From: Fragum whitleyi
Lineage: Eukaryota > Mollusca > Bivalvia > Cardiida > Cardiidae
NCBI GenBank assembly: GCA_948146395.1
Contig: OX411552.1
Location: 56,594,399-56,658,398 of the forward strand
DNA: 64,000 bases
Direction of reading: 5' to 3'
Under the pieces are notes generated by a model that was given only the letters and a program-made list of their open reading frames with translations, made no database searches and was not told where the DNA came from. Below, piece by piece: positions 1 to 10,294 of the stretch. The position numbers and the translations under genes were made by a program. How positions within the stretch are numbered: position 1 is the stretch's first letter; every line of letters begins with the position of its first letter.

Positions 1-300
1 TAATCATATCGATAATTTTGTTCATGACGAACAAAATTAGCGATATTTACTTCCTCCCTTTTATAAAATATACGCACTTTTCTGTTTGCGTTTCTTCGTG
101 GACCAATAAGACATTTTTAAACCCTAACCAGCGAAAATAAATCGAAGGATAATTTGATCGATTTGAGTGAGTTCTTGGAATGAATGAATTGAGCGCTTAG
201 TGAATAATTTTGAATTATTTTGATCGAAATGGCAGTCAATTTCACGATGTTTGAACTGTATAGCAGAGACATTACCAAATAATAATTTACCGTTATTTTA
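1..300. repeat. degenerate interspersed repeat with terminal hairpin
   Basis: An imperfect palindrome occupies 6-23 and 29-46 (17 of 18 positions pair around a 5-base loop). The next 200 bases resemble 16260-16380 (shared words such as GTGAGTT, GATAATTT, TTTTGATCG, TTTCACGATG) and, more loosely, 15780-15900 and 47470-47640, which also carry a CGATAT-type palindrome beside a pyrimidine-rich TTACCTCC tract. I read these as diverged copies of one interspersed repeat. No protein is encoded. The left end runs off the window. Confidence 0.45.
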
Positions 301-409
301 CGATGGAAAGATTCTTTTTTCGGTATTTTTTTCTTTAAACGGGGTTTAAGGTTACCCTCGGCATGATAGCAGTTATATTGCGGCGACTGGTGCGCCTACA
401 CATGGTTAA

Positions 410-645
410 TTGTCGTATCTCAAATCCCAAATCTCTGTCAGGCAAAATTTAGGAGTCATTTCAAATTTCTTGAACAACTTGAGATGAGGGACATTTCTGC
501 CAAGTTTCACAAACATTGGCCCATGTGTGTAGGAGGAGAAGATATTTAAAGAAAAGTTTACGCATGGAATCACGCATGCACGCACGATGGACACTCCGCC
601 ATGACAATAGCTCGCTGGCCTTCGGCCAGTGGAGCTAAAACAGAA
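410..645 (+). repeat. 3' end fragment of a hairpin-ended tandem-repeat element
   Basis: It contains the phrases GGGACATTTCTGCCAAGTTT and AGGAGGAGAAGATATTTAAA, which recur as the repeated unit of the elements at 29-30.4 kb and 57.4-58.9 kb. It ends in a CTGGCC/GGCCAG hairpin (about 617-631) followed by GTGGAGCTAA. The same end occurs inverted at about 11692. The hairpin followed by CTAA resembles a Helitron-type 3' end, but no Rep/helicase gene is present. Short open frames across it are repeat artefacts. Confidence 0.5.
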
Positions 646-780
646 AATAAAACAAAACATAAATTTAAAATGGCTGTATCAGTTAAAATTATTATGTAGT
701 AGTGTTAAAATATTTTTCGTTTTCTTGAAAAAGGCAATTTTTGCCGAAATATTGAATACTGAGTGTTTTATTAAATGTAA

Positions 781-836
781 AACAAAACAAACAAACAAAA
801 CACACACACACGCGCACATATATATATATACACAAG
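781..836. repeat. AAAC/CA/TA simple repeat
   Basis: Runs of AAAC, then CACACA, then CGCG, then TATATA. The surrounding 646-1238 interval holds no recognisable gene or other repeat. Confidence 0.85.
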
Positions 837-1238
837 TTACTTGGTGTAAAACTTACCTTTAGTGAATCAATGTGCTAAATCTTAATCTGCCTTGCATGTA
901 TCTATCTATTTACCCGGTTATCAGATGCAATCGCATATCTTTATAGATTGTACGGTCGTCGTATTTAAACATCGTTAGATCGACGTGGCTTTTAAATTCG
1001 CCATGCCAAAATTGGCTTTATAAACTCGTTATTTTGTTTAATAGTAATAAAATGCGCGTTGAAATTGAAAAGGGACTGCAAAAATTTTGTGAAAAAATAT
1101 TGATTGAAAGAGAGAAATTTCTTGAAACAAGCAAAATCTCGTTTTTGGCTCCAGAAGGCTAAGTCTAGCGGGGCTTAATTTGTTTGAAGTCACCCGTCGT
1201 TAAACTGTGAATCCATGCTTAAGTTTTTTATTCGAACA

Positions 1239-1664
1239 TCTTCTTTAATGCTTTTCGGTGGTTTATCGAGAAATAACAGTAGATTATCACTTGATAATCT
1301 CATCGTAAAAGCAGTGAAATTATCAAAAACTTATACCCTGCTTTTGTGCATTTCATCCTATCTGGCGTCATCTATGCAGGGAGAAAATAAGTGACGTCAC
1401 AATGAACGTCGCATAGCAATCACGCACAAATTGACGCGCTTTACGGAAATATGTCCTAGAAATTTCACATTTTGTCTCATTTTTGCAATAAAGAATTAGA
1501 ATAATCGTTTGTCTTTCGACTAAGAGCGATTTATATTTCATTTCGTGAACAACAAAAGTTATATTTTCACTCGTGGCTCTGCCTCGAGTGAAAATATAGC
1601 TTTTGTTGTTCACTCAATGAAATATAAATCGATCTTACACTGAAACAAACGATTATCCTCTATT
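1239..1664 (+). mobile_element. miniature element family A, copy 1
   Basis: About 425 bp, closely repeated at 3277-3706 and 46805-47230, diverged at 33317-33780, inverted and partial at 12700-13013, and as a tip at 28985-29052. The left part starts TTTAATGCTTTTCGGTGG. The right part (about 1498-1660) is a long imperfect palindrome that folds ATAATCGTTTG...AACGATTAT, GATTTATATTTCAT and GTGAACAACAAAAG arms around a GTGGCTCTGCC loop. A CRE palindrome TGACGTCA lies at 1392-1399. It is non-coding and probably a non-autonomous DNA transposon with foldback structure. The transposase source is not visible. Confidence 0.7.
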
Positions 1665-1862
1665 TCTTCTCCGAAACTACTTGGTAGAATTTCACCAATA
1701 ATGACAGGCGGTCACGTCATTAGTAAATTGGTCCCGTATTGGAAAAAAAAAAAAACAACAACAACAAGGAAAAAAAACAATCAATGGTCTCTGCAACTAC
1801 TTACCAGATTTCAGCCAGACTTCACCAGCATGATCCTTTGGATACTTTCTTTCAGGTTATAT
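1665..1862. repeat. old tandem-unit remnant hosting miniature elements
   Basis: Short stretch with a poly-A run at 1742-1755. It resembles units at 2140-2290, 2945-3276 and 3710-3985 by phrases of the type AACTTCRCAGAAATGATCC. The units between 1.7 and 4 kb appear to be one old tandem array cut apart by families A to D. There is no gene. Confidence 0.35.
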
Positions 1863-2123
1863 GTGACCGGTCACGCAAAAAGGGACCATCTGGGTAGTGC
1901 GTAAAGTGTCGAGCCCAGCCAGACTGCGCGGACTGCGCAGATATAGTTACGGTCGAAACATTTCACATTTTGCTATTTTTCAAAATCTAGTATGATACAT
2001 CTACCTCCCCGTGAAAGAATTTTTGAAATGCGACTCCTGGTTGACCTATACTGGACCCAATCTCTTTTTCAAATATTCTTTTTACAGAGTTCCCAGATGG
2101 TTCCTTTTCGCGTGACGGGTCAC
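1863..2123. mobile_element. miniature inverted-repeat element family B, copy 1
   Basis: About 261 bp with terminal inverted repeats of the form GTGACCSGTCACGCAAAAAG / CCTTTTCGCGTGACGGGTCAC, extended inside by GGACCATCTGG / CCAGATGGTTCC. The interior has the near-palindrome GACTGCGCGGACTGCGCAG. Other copies are at 4320-4572, 8693-8953 and (partial) 62262-62420. It is non-coding; open frames across it are chance. Confidence 0.75.
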
Positions 2124-2299
2124 AATTATCTTTAAATTCTGCTCGGTTTGATAACATGGACCATAAGGGCTGTCGTATCAACAGAAAATGGGCCTACATG
2201 GTGCAATACTAAAAATATTTTTCTCTGACCTGCACAAAATTAAACCTTACTTTCTGTAAATTGATTTTTTGGCCCGCCCTTTCAAATTTCTTCGTCAAA

Positions 2300-2575
2300 T
2301 ATATATATATATTGTGACGTCAGTTTTAAACGGCGTTAAAAGTTTCGCGGAAAATTGAAATGTTGAATTTCAAGAATTTGACGATTTTTTCGCAAACATT
2401 CGGGTCATTTTATTAGTAGAATATAAAATTCGTGGTCATAAAATACCGAATATATTAAACGCGTCATCTATAAATAGATAAAAACTCGGCGCAGCCTCGT
2501 TTTTATCTGTTTACAGATGGCACGTTTAATAAATTCGGTATTCTATCACCACTCATTCAATATCCTCTATATATG
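2300..2575 (+). mobile_element. foldback element family C, 5'-truncated copy
   Basis: It shares GTGACGTCAGTTTTAAACGG, GTTTCGCGGAAAATTGAAAT and a terminal hairpin (2442-2542) with copies at 49285-49660, 50757-51265 (inverted), 59196-59607 and 61745-62150. The hairpin arms are AATACCGAAT...TAAAC and GTTTAATAAATTCGGTATT around an ACTCGGCGCAGCCTCG loop. The first 100 or so bases of the full-length form are missing here. CRE palindrome at 2315-2322. Confidence 0.7.
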
Positions 2576-2629
2576 GTTGATATTGAGGGTGGTACGGGCT
2601 GTTGAGACACCAAAATAGTCTCATGTGGT

Positions 2630-2925
2630 AATTTCTTTTATCTTATAACTATACAAATATCCGTGTGATAACATCCCGTATGATATTTTTTATGATATCA
2701 CATAGTTATTTTTAGAACAATGATATAATGTTGGGGTTTTTTAAAGAAATTTGCACTTCAGTTAGTAACATAGACGAAAAGAAGACAAATAGTGGTTATA
2801 AGATAAATATAATACATACATAGTGTATTATATGAAAAAATATCTAACTCGGTTGTGAGAATTGACAATTGTCTCGTTAGATATTTTTTTGTCCATATAA
2901 TACACTAAGTATGTGTTATTTATTT
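2630..2925 (+). mobile_element. interspersed element family D, copy 1
   Basis: It matches 54668-54988 in the opposite orientation over about 300 bp. Shared words include TACAAATATCCGTGTGATAA, TATGATATTTTTTATGATAT and a terminal hairpin CTAACTCGGTTGTGAGAATT...GTTAGATA. No open frame of note; type unknown. Confidence 0.6.
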
Positions 2926-2944
2926 AAAACTCTTCTACTCTGGA

Positions 2945-3276
2945 AAAAAACACGATCGCAATTAAACCAAACTTCAAAGAAATAATACTTTTGAAATGTT
3001 CTTAGTAAAAAATCAGATCGGATTGATAGCATGGGTGCTACGGACGGCCGAGTCATCATAGAAATGGGCCGGTATGGTGAAAAACAAGCTCAGTCTTCTA
3101 GAATCTGCTGATCAGAATTCATCCAAAATTCACGGAAAGTATCCTTGGGGCAGGTGTTTCCTATCTTCCTCGTTCAATCATGTTTGGGCCACACACACGG
3201 GTTCTATTAGCGGCCGTTTCTCAAAAAAAAAAAAAAAATGAAAAAAATGGGCATGCAAGATAAAACATAAACAAAC
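2945..3276. repeat. tandem-unit remnant, no gene
   Basis: Part of the same old tandem array as 1665-1862 and 3710-3985 (ATTAAACCAAACTTCAAAGA-type phrase). A poly-A run lies at about 3224-3238. Nothing else recognised. Confidence 0.35.
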
Positions 3277-3706
3277 TCTTCTTTAATGCTTTTCGGTGGT
3301 TTATCGAGAAATAACGGTAAATTACCACTTGATAATCTCACCGCAAAAGCAGTGAAATTATCAAAAACTTATACCCTGCTTTTGTGCATTTCATTCTATC
3401 TAACGTCATCTATGCGGGGCGAAATAAGTGACGTCAAAATGAACGTTGCATAGCAATCACGTGCGAAATGACGCGCTTTACGAAAATATGTCCTAGAAAT
3501 TTCACATTTTGTCTCTTTTTTGAAATAAAGAAATAGAATACATTGTAATCGTTTGTTTTTCGAGTAAGATCGATTAATAATTCAATTCGTGAACAACAAA
3601 AGCTATATTTTCATCCGTGACTCTGCCACTCGTAAAAATATAGCTTTTTTTTGTTCACCCAATGAATATAAATTGATCATACACTGAAACAAACGATTAT
3701 CCTCTA
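3277..3706 (+). mobile_element. miniature element family A, copy 2
   Basis: Nearly collinear with copy 1, with the same CTTCTTTAATGCTTTTCGGT start and ACAAACGATTATCCTCTAT end. CRE palindrome at 3429-3436. It is followed by CTGAAACTAATGGTCGAATT, which parallels the flank of copy 1, so either both inserted at the same point of a repeat unit or unit and insert were amplified together. Confidence 0.7.
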
Positions 3707-3984
3707 TATCTCTGAAACTAATGGTCGAATTTTAAACAAAATAAATCCACACAAATGACCCAAAGAACAGGTTCTCTTCATTTTTATCGTTTGGGCTACC
3801 CGCAGGGATTCCACGGACATTTGAGTCACCAGAAATGGACCTTCTGGATCTTTTTATATGATTTTTTCTCTGAAGCTCTTTAAATAGAATTCAACCGAAC
3901 TTCGCAGAAATGATCCTTGAGACATGCTCTTTGATTATTTTGTTTAATTCTGGTTGGGTATGGACTTGGATTCTAAAGGTTTTC

Positions 3985-4316
3985 AAGTCAGAAAACATGG
4001 ACAAAAGGGAAGAATAAAGAAAACTCTAACTTTTCAAAACTAGGCATAAGAAATAGATGCGTTTGTGTAACATTGTATTGAATCAATTGTAAAGGACTGC
4101 TAGATGTTATTGATTCTGGTATAATGGTGAACTCTTGACCACAACCTTGACCATTGACCTTCTTTCTTAAATGTTGAATTATAAGAACTCTTGATAAGTC
4201 AGTAATAAAGTTGGGAGATCTTTGTCTTTGATTCTGACATTCTTTCAATTTTTCATCCTTCGACCTACTGTCTGAAATAATGAAATATTTGGAATAAAAC
4301 TATATCACCTTAATTA
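3985..4316. repeat. TTGACC-type tandem units
   Basis: Units of roughly 130-170 bp with the phrases TTGACCTT(T/G)ACC, CTACTTTCTTAAATATTGAA and ATGATTGTCTTTGATTCTGG. They continue, interrupted by inserted elements, at 4574-4660, 4830-4920, 5758-6250 and, inverted, about 7060-7175. No gene. Confidence 0.55.
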
Positions 4317-4319
4317 TAT

Positions 4320-4572
4320 GTGACCCGTCACGCGAATACGAACCATCTGGGTAGTGCGTAAAGTGTCAACCCTAGTCAGTCTGCGCGGTTTGCGCAGACT
4401 GTCAAGATTCGAAAGTTTTCGCAAAGTGCTTATTTTCTGAATCTAGAATGTTCAATTTACCTTCCAGAGAAAGAATTGTTGAATTGCGACCTCTGGTTGA
4501 CCAATGCTGGACCCAATCTGTTGTTCAAATAGTCATTTTATAGAGTTCCCAGACGGTCCCTTTTTGCGTGAC
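4320..4572. mobile_element. miniature inverted-repeat element family B, copy 2
   Basis: Inserted within the TTGACC tandem array. The left end is GTGACCCGTCACGCGAATAC and the right end is GACGGTCCCTTTTTGCGTGAC. The last few bases of the right inverted repeat are missing compared with copy 1. It is flanked by ATAT-type sequence on both sides. Confidence 0.7.
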
Positions 4573-4660
4573 ATATATGCTTGTAAATGATTGTCTTTGA
4601 TCTGGCACCCTGTTGTATCCTTGGCCCTTACCGTGATATTTGACATTCTTTTTCGGATCT

Positions 4661-4828
4661 GGGGCCAACTTATTTCTGGCCCGAACGGGTCCCGTTTTTC
4701 TATTTTTTCAGCCGGACCACAATAAGAAACCAGCTCTATGCTTCGGATGACTGAACGTTGCAAACCGCTTTCAAATTATGCCCCGTTTTTCACGAGCACT
4801 CGCGTGCAAAACGGGTATAATTTTGATA
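4661..4828. mobile_element. element family E, partial copy
   Basis: It carries the left end GGGGCCAACTTATTTC and the internal hairpin ATTATGCCCCGTTTTTCACG...CGTGCAAAACGGGTATAAT of the complete element at 51339-51561. The right terminal inverted repeat is absent. Inserted in the TTGACC tandem array. Confidence 0.65.
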
Positions 4829-4923
4829 GATGTCTGTGGTAGATGATTGTGATAGCTGACTGTCTTTGATTATGGACTTCACATTGAACCATTAACCCAA
4901 ACCATAAGCGTTTAAATATATTA

Positions 4924-5615
4924 TGTGGTTAATTCACGTTTTTGAGGGTGTTAACATTTGCAGAGACCCGAAAATGGTTAATGCCCGAGAGTGAAGCACG
5001 AGGGCTTTAAAGCATTTGATGGGCTCTGCAAATGTTAACGCCCTCAAAAACGTGAATTGACGCTATTATTGCATTAAAAAAGAAAGATTAAAGTATAAAT
5101 TAAAACAGAAATTGCGATTTATTTTCAAAGAAGCGATATGAAACTTGTTACAAACTTATAAAAATGCCGGAAAACTATATCATGCACTACACCGTCCATT
5201 TTGGTTATACCGACGTGGCTTGGTAAATTCATGACGTCACATAATTTAACGCGGGAATTAGAGCAACGTCTTTAGGTATGCTCTATGATAATGTTGGACA
5301 TTAATAAGTTTGACGTATTTTACTATTCAATGCGTACAGTCTTTTAGATATTTTTATTGTTGTATTTTGAATAGAATGCATAAAACATCCTTTTAGTAAA
5401 AACTTATATTGCATAAAAAATATAAGAATCATTGAAATTGATTAAATTGTGTAAGCCAAAATCGCGGATATTCAAGTAAAAAAAGCCGGGCATTAACGGC
5501 ACGTGAATTTACAGATTAATCCACGTTCTCTCCCGTTAACGCCCGGGTTTTGTCCGTTAACGTATGCATTTAACGACCAAAAAACGTACATTTTATGCAA
5601 TAATACTTTCTTAGT
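4924..5615. mobile_element. composite foldback element
   Basis: A long hairpin has arms at 4927-4969 and 5020-5062 (TTAATTCACGTTTTTGAGGG...CCCTCAAAAACGTGAATT, near perfect). A second inverted pair, CCGGGCATTAACGG...CCGTTAACGCCCGG, lies at about 5489-5550. The interior 5063-5485 has no gene; a CRE palindrome is at 5232-5239. It interrupts the TTGACC array, so it is an insertion, but its exact ends are not certain. Confidence 0.55.
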
Positions 5616-5627
5616 GTAGTGGACCCG

Positions 5628-5757
5628 TAATAGTTCCGCGTTGGTTCGGAAGTAATGGACTTAAACAAAGTTAACCGAGGTTTCCTAATGATTTTCATTA
5701 GGAAACCTCGTCACCATTGTGAAAGATCATGAGTTCTGAAATGTTGCGGAACTATTA
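5628..5757. mobile_element. 130-bp miniature inverted-repeat element
   Basis: The 12-bp terminal inverted repeats TAATAGTTCCGC and GCGGAACTATTA are perfect. A perfect 15-bp hairpin (5676-5690 with 5696-5710, loop ATTTT) sits inside. It lies between two parts of the TTGACC tandem array. Non-coding. Confidence 0.75.
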
Positions 5758-6250
5758 CTATTACTATCTTTGATATTGAATTTTTAGATCTGTGACTGTA
5801 TTAGGTCAGTTATAAAGATTGGCAGATGGTTTTCATTAATTCTAGTACCATGTTGAACCCACGACGCTGCCCTTGACCTTTAACATACATTCTAAAAGAT
5901 ATTATTAGGTCTATAAATATTTTATAATACCATTAAAGGTTTGTAGATGATCTTCTTTAACTCTGGCACCATATGGGGCCATTGACTTTGACCTTTACCT
6001 TTGGCCTACTTTCTTAAATATTGAAATATTCGGACTAGAATTGTATTTGGTTAATAATAAAGATTAATAAAATATTTAATTTGATTGTGGCATCATGTTT
6101 AACATTTAACCTGATCTTGACATTTAACCTACTTTCTAATATATTGAACCATCAGTTCAAGAACTATATTCTGCACATTTTAATTGATGGAGATGATTGC
6201 TTTTGATTACTGCATCCTTTTCATTCAAGTATTTTATCTTTACATAATCC
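5758..6250. repeat. TTGACC-type tandem units
   Basis: At least three diverged units with CTTTGACCTTTACC, CTACTTTCT, ATTGAAATATTC and AGATGATTGCTTTTGATTNC phrases. From 6250 to 6480 the sequence is AT-rich with no recognised feature. Confidence 0.55.
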
Positions 6251-6484
6251 ATTATCTAGGAAACCTGCCGAAATGACTATAATAATGACAATAACTTACA
6301 CTTCAATTATCAAAATAATACTGTTTATTCCTATTTATATAATAATAATAAAATAATAATTAAAAAGGAAAGCATTAAGGAAATATTTAATGCCCATGAG
6401 GGCTTAGTATCGCTTAACAGGAATTTGCCACATGAAAACCAGTAGAGACAATAACTTGCTTGAAGAAAAAGTTAAGTAAACCAA

Positions 6485-7010
6485 GATTTAAGAAAACGGG
6501 GCCATATCAGGGTAAATTGAAAAATGGCTCAAACAGATCATGAGATGCCACAATCAAACCGCATTCGGAACATCACTCGGCCATTTCCGTAAACTGCAAC
6601 ATACCACGGATGTATGTAAGGCGGATGGGTATGTAACAAAACCGTGCATTTTGTTAGGCGGAAATAGTGTAAGAAAAACTAGCACTGTAGATTCATATTA
6701 TTTACAGTAAATTACGGCTGAAAAATCTAAATTTTTGAGAATGACGAATCATTCTCAAAAATTAAGATTTTTTCAGCCGTTATTAAAGAATCTAAAGATA
6801 AGGATACGATGGTTTCACGTCAGTTACATAAACGAGTAGCGTTGGCGACGTCGAATGTTTTCACTCACAGTTTCGAGGGCTAACGCCATTTAAACTGACG
6901 TCATCGAGATTTTTCAAGGTTTTCCCGTAATTTTTAAAAATAGTCCGTCTATGTACATCCGAGGTTGATCGTGAGATTGGCCGAGTGGTGTTCCGAATGA
7001 ATCAAACCGG
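6485..7010. repeat. interspersed repeat related to family G, with hairpin
   Basis: The phrases CATTTCCGTAAACTGCAACA and CCACGGATGTA resemble the family G start at about 17085 and 46085 (GACTTTTCCGTAAACTGGAA, CACGGACGTAA). A strong hairpin lies at 6712-6744 with 6749-6782 (ACGGCTGAAAAA stem), and a CRE palindrome at 6896-6903. Near 6960-7000, TACATCCGAGGT and GGCCGAGTGGTGTTCCGAAT mirror the start in reverse, giving an inverted-repeat layout. No gene. The next part, 7060-7175, is an inverted TTGACC-type unit. Confidence 0.45.
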
Positions 7011-7179
7011 TCAGGGTCATAGGCCATACTTAATGTCAGAATCAAAAAACCATCGACAAACATTTGAAAGGAACATAATAAAGTTTTCTAGACCTTGTTT
7101 TAAGAAAGTAGGTCAAAGGTCATGGTCAGGGACAAACATTTAACATGATGCAAAAATTAATGACAATTTATCTATCAAC

Positions 7180-8196
7180 ACTTTTGAATTGAAAGTCGAA
7201 AACACGTGACTTCTCGTCCCGTAAAGTGAACAGCAGAGCGCTCGCAAACGTCTCCGTCTAAGAAAATATCAGATACGTTACACCGTGTGATATTGGCACC
7301 AAACAGGGTAACGCAATCCTAAACGCAGGGTTTATTTACTTTCAAAACGGACACTACATACGATATTGCAGCCAGCGATTTTTAAGGCTTTTATACAGCA
7401 CAATTTTTAATTGTATTCAATTTCTCAGCATGTATAAAGTACTGTCGTGGCGAAGGCATGGCATTCACAAGAGAAAGCATGCACCCATTGTAAAAAGACG
7501 TGCATGCCCCAATTATGAATGTATTGACCTTTTTTGAAAAAAAAGTGTTCATGCTCATACGTCGGACTGGTGCATCTTAATTTTTAATAAGTGCGCGTCC
7601 ATATTTAGACACGTGCGTGTATAAGTACGTGTGCACGTCAAAATTAACGAATGTGCCTGTATCAATTATCCATTCACTCTAAGTTAGACCCAAACGAACT
7701 TTCATAAATGAGCTTTGTACTGTGGTCGTTCAGGAGTGATGGGATGGTGTAATCAGAATTTATGCATGTACACGAAAAAAAAAAGATAAATAAAAAATCG
7801 GTCACTTTGCGATGTCTTGCCATGCTTTGAAGGCGTGTCTACGAGCTAAATCTTCGGCACATCCATTCAATTTCAGATTTTAAATTGTTTTATCGAAATA
7901 TTCTTCCAGGGTTCGGGTTGAGGTGAACGGACCACTAGTTATGCAGATGTAGCTAAGCCTACAAAAGATAACACGTTTTCAAATTGAGAGGTAAAGCGAC
8001 GCTATCCATGCATTTGGCCTCCAACTACTTTAGTAATTGATTATTTCCCTTTTTTAAAAGTTTATCCGACATTTTCCACAATTTTGTTAGAAATATTTTC
8101 ATAAAATTGTCGAGTTTATCGTGGTAACTATAGCTAAAAAGGGAGTTCATTCTGAAAAACAACAACAATACTTGGAAAAAAAAAAAAAAGAATAAC
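7180..8196. other. no gene or repeat recognised
   Basis: AT-rich sequence with GT/CG-rich short tracts near 7600-7640 and short A runs. No coding signal, RNA gene or clear repeat could be supported. Confidence 0.4.
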
Positions 8197-8590
8197 AAGA
8201 GCACCACACGGGTGCTAACGCTCGACTGATGGTCAAGGATAAAGCGAAAAATCTAAGTCGAAAAGGGGGTATAACATTTACAAAAATGTTTACAGAGCTA
8301 TCCCTTTTGATAGTCTAGATAGATCTCGTGATGGTGACACACATGACAAGTTTAATTTAATTATCGTCAATAACAACAGAGATATTGCCGAGGTTAAAGC
8401 TTGGCACGCCAACGCCAACAACAACACTAACCCCCAACACCGACGCGAACCACGCCAAGGTGATGATAATACCCCGGGTTCTCAAAAAAAGATAAAAAAA
8501 ATAAAAAATAACAGCCGAGCTCAAAAAGCCGTCAAAGACATGTTTTGCTCGACCGATCACTTACTCGTGTATAACATTCAAAGTTTATAT
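8197..8590 (+). repeat. interspersed repeat beginning GAGCACCACACGGGTGC
   Basis: It starts with an AGCACC/GGTGCT hairpin-like end (GAGCACCACACGGGTGCT), contains the low-complexity string GCCAACGCCAACAACAACAC and GATGATAATACCCCGGGTTC, and ends near TTTTGCTCGACCGATCACTT. I recognise this wording from bivalve interspersed repeats, but no second copy is in the window. The minus-strand frame at 8357-8560 is an artefact of the repeat. Confidence 0.4.
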
Positions 8591-8692
8591 TTCGTGTCTC
8601 TTTTTTTCCCTGTGAATAAGCCTAAAACTTGAATACCTTGGGAAAGTGCATATGAACCTTTTCGCAAGGAGATAATTTTAACTCGTTTAACT

Positions 8693-8953
8693 CGCAAGGA
8701 AAAAGGGAACATCTTGGAAGTGCGAAAAATGTCGACCTTGGTCAGACTGCGCTGGTTGCGTAGTCTGACCAGGGTCGAATCTTTTCGCTTTTAAGCTATT
8801 TTTAGGATATGGAATGACGATTCTATCTATCTTTGCATTTTCCTTTCCTAATTCGACCCCTTATTTGATTTTTTTTTCTGCTGGGTCCATTCTTATTTTA
8901 AATATTTATTTTACTGCGTTCCTCAGATGGTCTCTTTTTGCGTGTCGGGTCAC
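8693..8953. mobile_element. miniature inverted-repeat element family B, copy 3
   Basis: The ends are CTCGCAAGGAAAAAGGGAAC and CTCTTTTTGCGTGTCGGGTCAC, a diverged but matching terminal pair. The interior hairpin is especially clear: GACCTTGGTCAGACTGCGC ... GCGTAGTCTGACCAGGGTC (about 8733-8776). Confidence 0.65.
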
Positions 8954-9475
8954 ATGTATGAAGTTCAATCCGTCATGGCCAAGACAGGTAACCGAGAAAT
9001 CAATCTGAAAAAAAATGGGGTCCAGGACTAGTTTGACATAATGTTTTACATAATTACGCACATTTGTGTAATTGACAAAATTGAATTATGAAACTATCTG
9101 TGATCTGTCTCTTTAAGACTAATTTTCTGAAATTTCAATTCCAATTAATTCTGAATGAAGGCATATATATCACCATTCTACATGCTACATTTGTTGTTAA
9201 TTCAGTGTTACCATGACACAAAGAATCTTTTAAAAATTTTCAACTTACCTTAAACCTTAAACTTGAGAAGATGCTTTGCAAAATTGGGATACGACACTGA
9301 AAACCCTGGTCATTTGATAATCTTAAAAGGGGCTACCACAGGAACATTACGATCGCATTTGATGGAAAATTTTGTTGTAATTTCAGATACATTGAAAATC
9401 AAAGTTTTCGGAAATACAAACTTGCCTAATCTTCATAATATTATTAATAGGTGTTACACCATTATCTTACTCTCT
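8954..9475. other. no gene recognised
   Basis: AT-rich. The 74-codon open frame at 9263-9487 has no domain and runs into the reverse transcriptase remnant. It may be decayed upstream sequence of the same retrotransposon, but I cannot show homology. Confidence 0.3.
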
Positions 9476-10294
9476 TGTTTAATTTAATGTTCAGAATTGC
9501 ATACGTACCTTTGAAATTAAAGGTGGGTTCAATTATAACCTTACATAAAGGTGGCGATTAAACGTTAAGATCTACCAGGTAATTACCGCAAGATAACATT
9601 GTCTTCGTCAATATTAAAATTGTATAAAAAAAACTTTTACTTGTGCGGCTTGAACGTAATGTCATTAAATCTATTAATTCCATATAGGCGAAATATGGGA
9701 AGCTTGATGACATCATTTGTTCTCAATGAAAGTTTCAGTTTTTGTTATGAGAAAATTATTTGCCTGTTTTATAGATGCGCGTCAAGCGTTCGATACTCGA
9801 TAGAGTGTGGAACGATGGGCTGTTCTTCAAAATGTATCAATATGGTATCAATATCGACCTTTTAAAGAATTTTATTGCTATGCGATCTGATATTTTCAGT
9901 CGAGTTATTTACTTTGGTTATTATTCGGATCCCCATTTTACAGGGTACCAGACAGGAAGGGGTGTGGCCTTCGTTCTTATATCTTTGTTACATTAATGAT
10001 TTTACCGAAACACTAGAAAAACAGTAGTTTAGACCTTAGAGCGCAGAATGTAATCCTCAGTGTACCGTTCTTTGCGCACGACATGACCATTTTATCTTTG
10101 TCCCCGAATTCTCTTTAGTCCATGATTGGAATATGTTACTCATATTCATGTAAATGAAGATATCAATATAACGCCGATAAATGCGCCGTAGTTATTTTCA
10201 ATGAATCAATACGGGCATATAACAGTAGTAATAGATCTTGGAAAATCAGAAAAGAAATTATTACGGAAAAGGATGAAATAATTCATTTAGGAGA
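9476..10294 (+). pseudogene. non-LTR retrotransposon reverse transcriptase fossil
   Basis: Reading across three frames gives, in the canonical order of a non-LTR (LINE) RT domain: an IITLHKGGD block (about 9530), YRKITLSSSILKLYKK (about 9580-9630; family form NYR-ITLSS---KL-E), LLVRLERNVIKSIN in the next frame, the palm A motif region QAFD then RVWNDGLFFKMYQYGI (about 9785-9850), IYFGYYSD, a remnant of QGGVWSPFLY (RQEGVWPSFLYLCYIND, about 9950-10000), FAHDMTILSL (about 10072-10100) in place of the catalytic YADD motif, and DKCAVVIFNE plus ITEKDEIIHLG (about 10170-10293). Multiple frameshifts and stops, and H replacing the first catalytic D of the C motif, show it is dead. No endonuclease or poly-A tail could be located. 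Confidence 0.8.
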
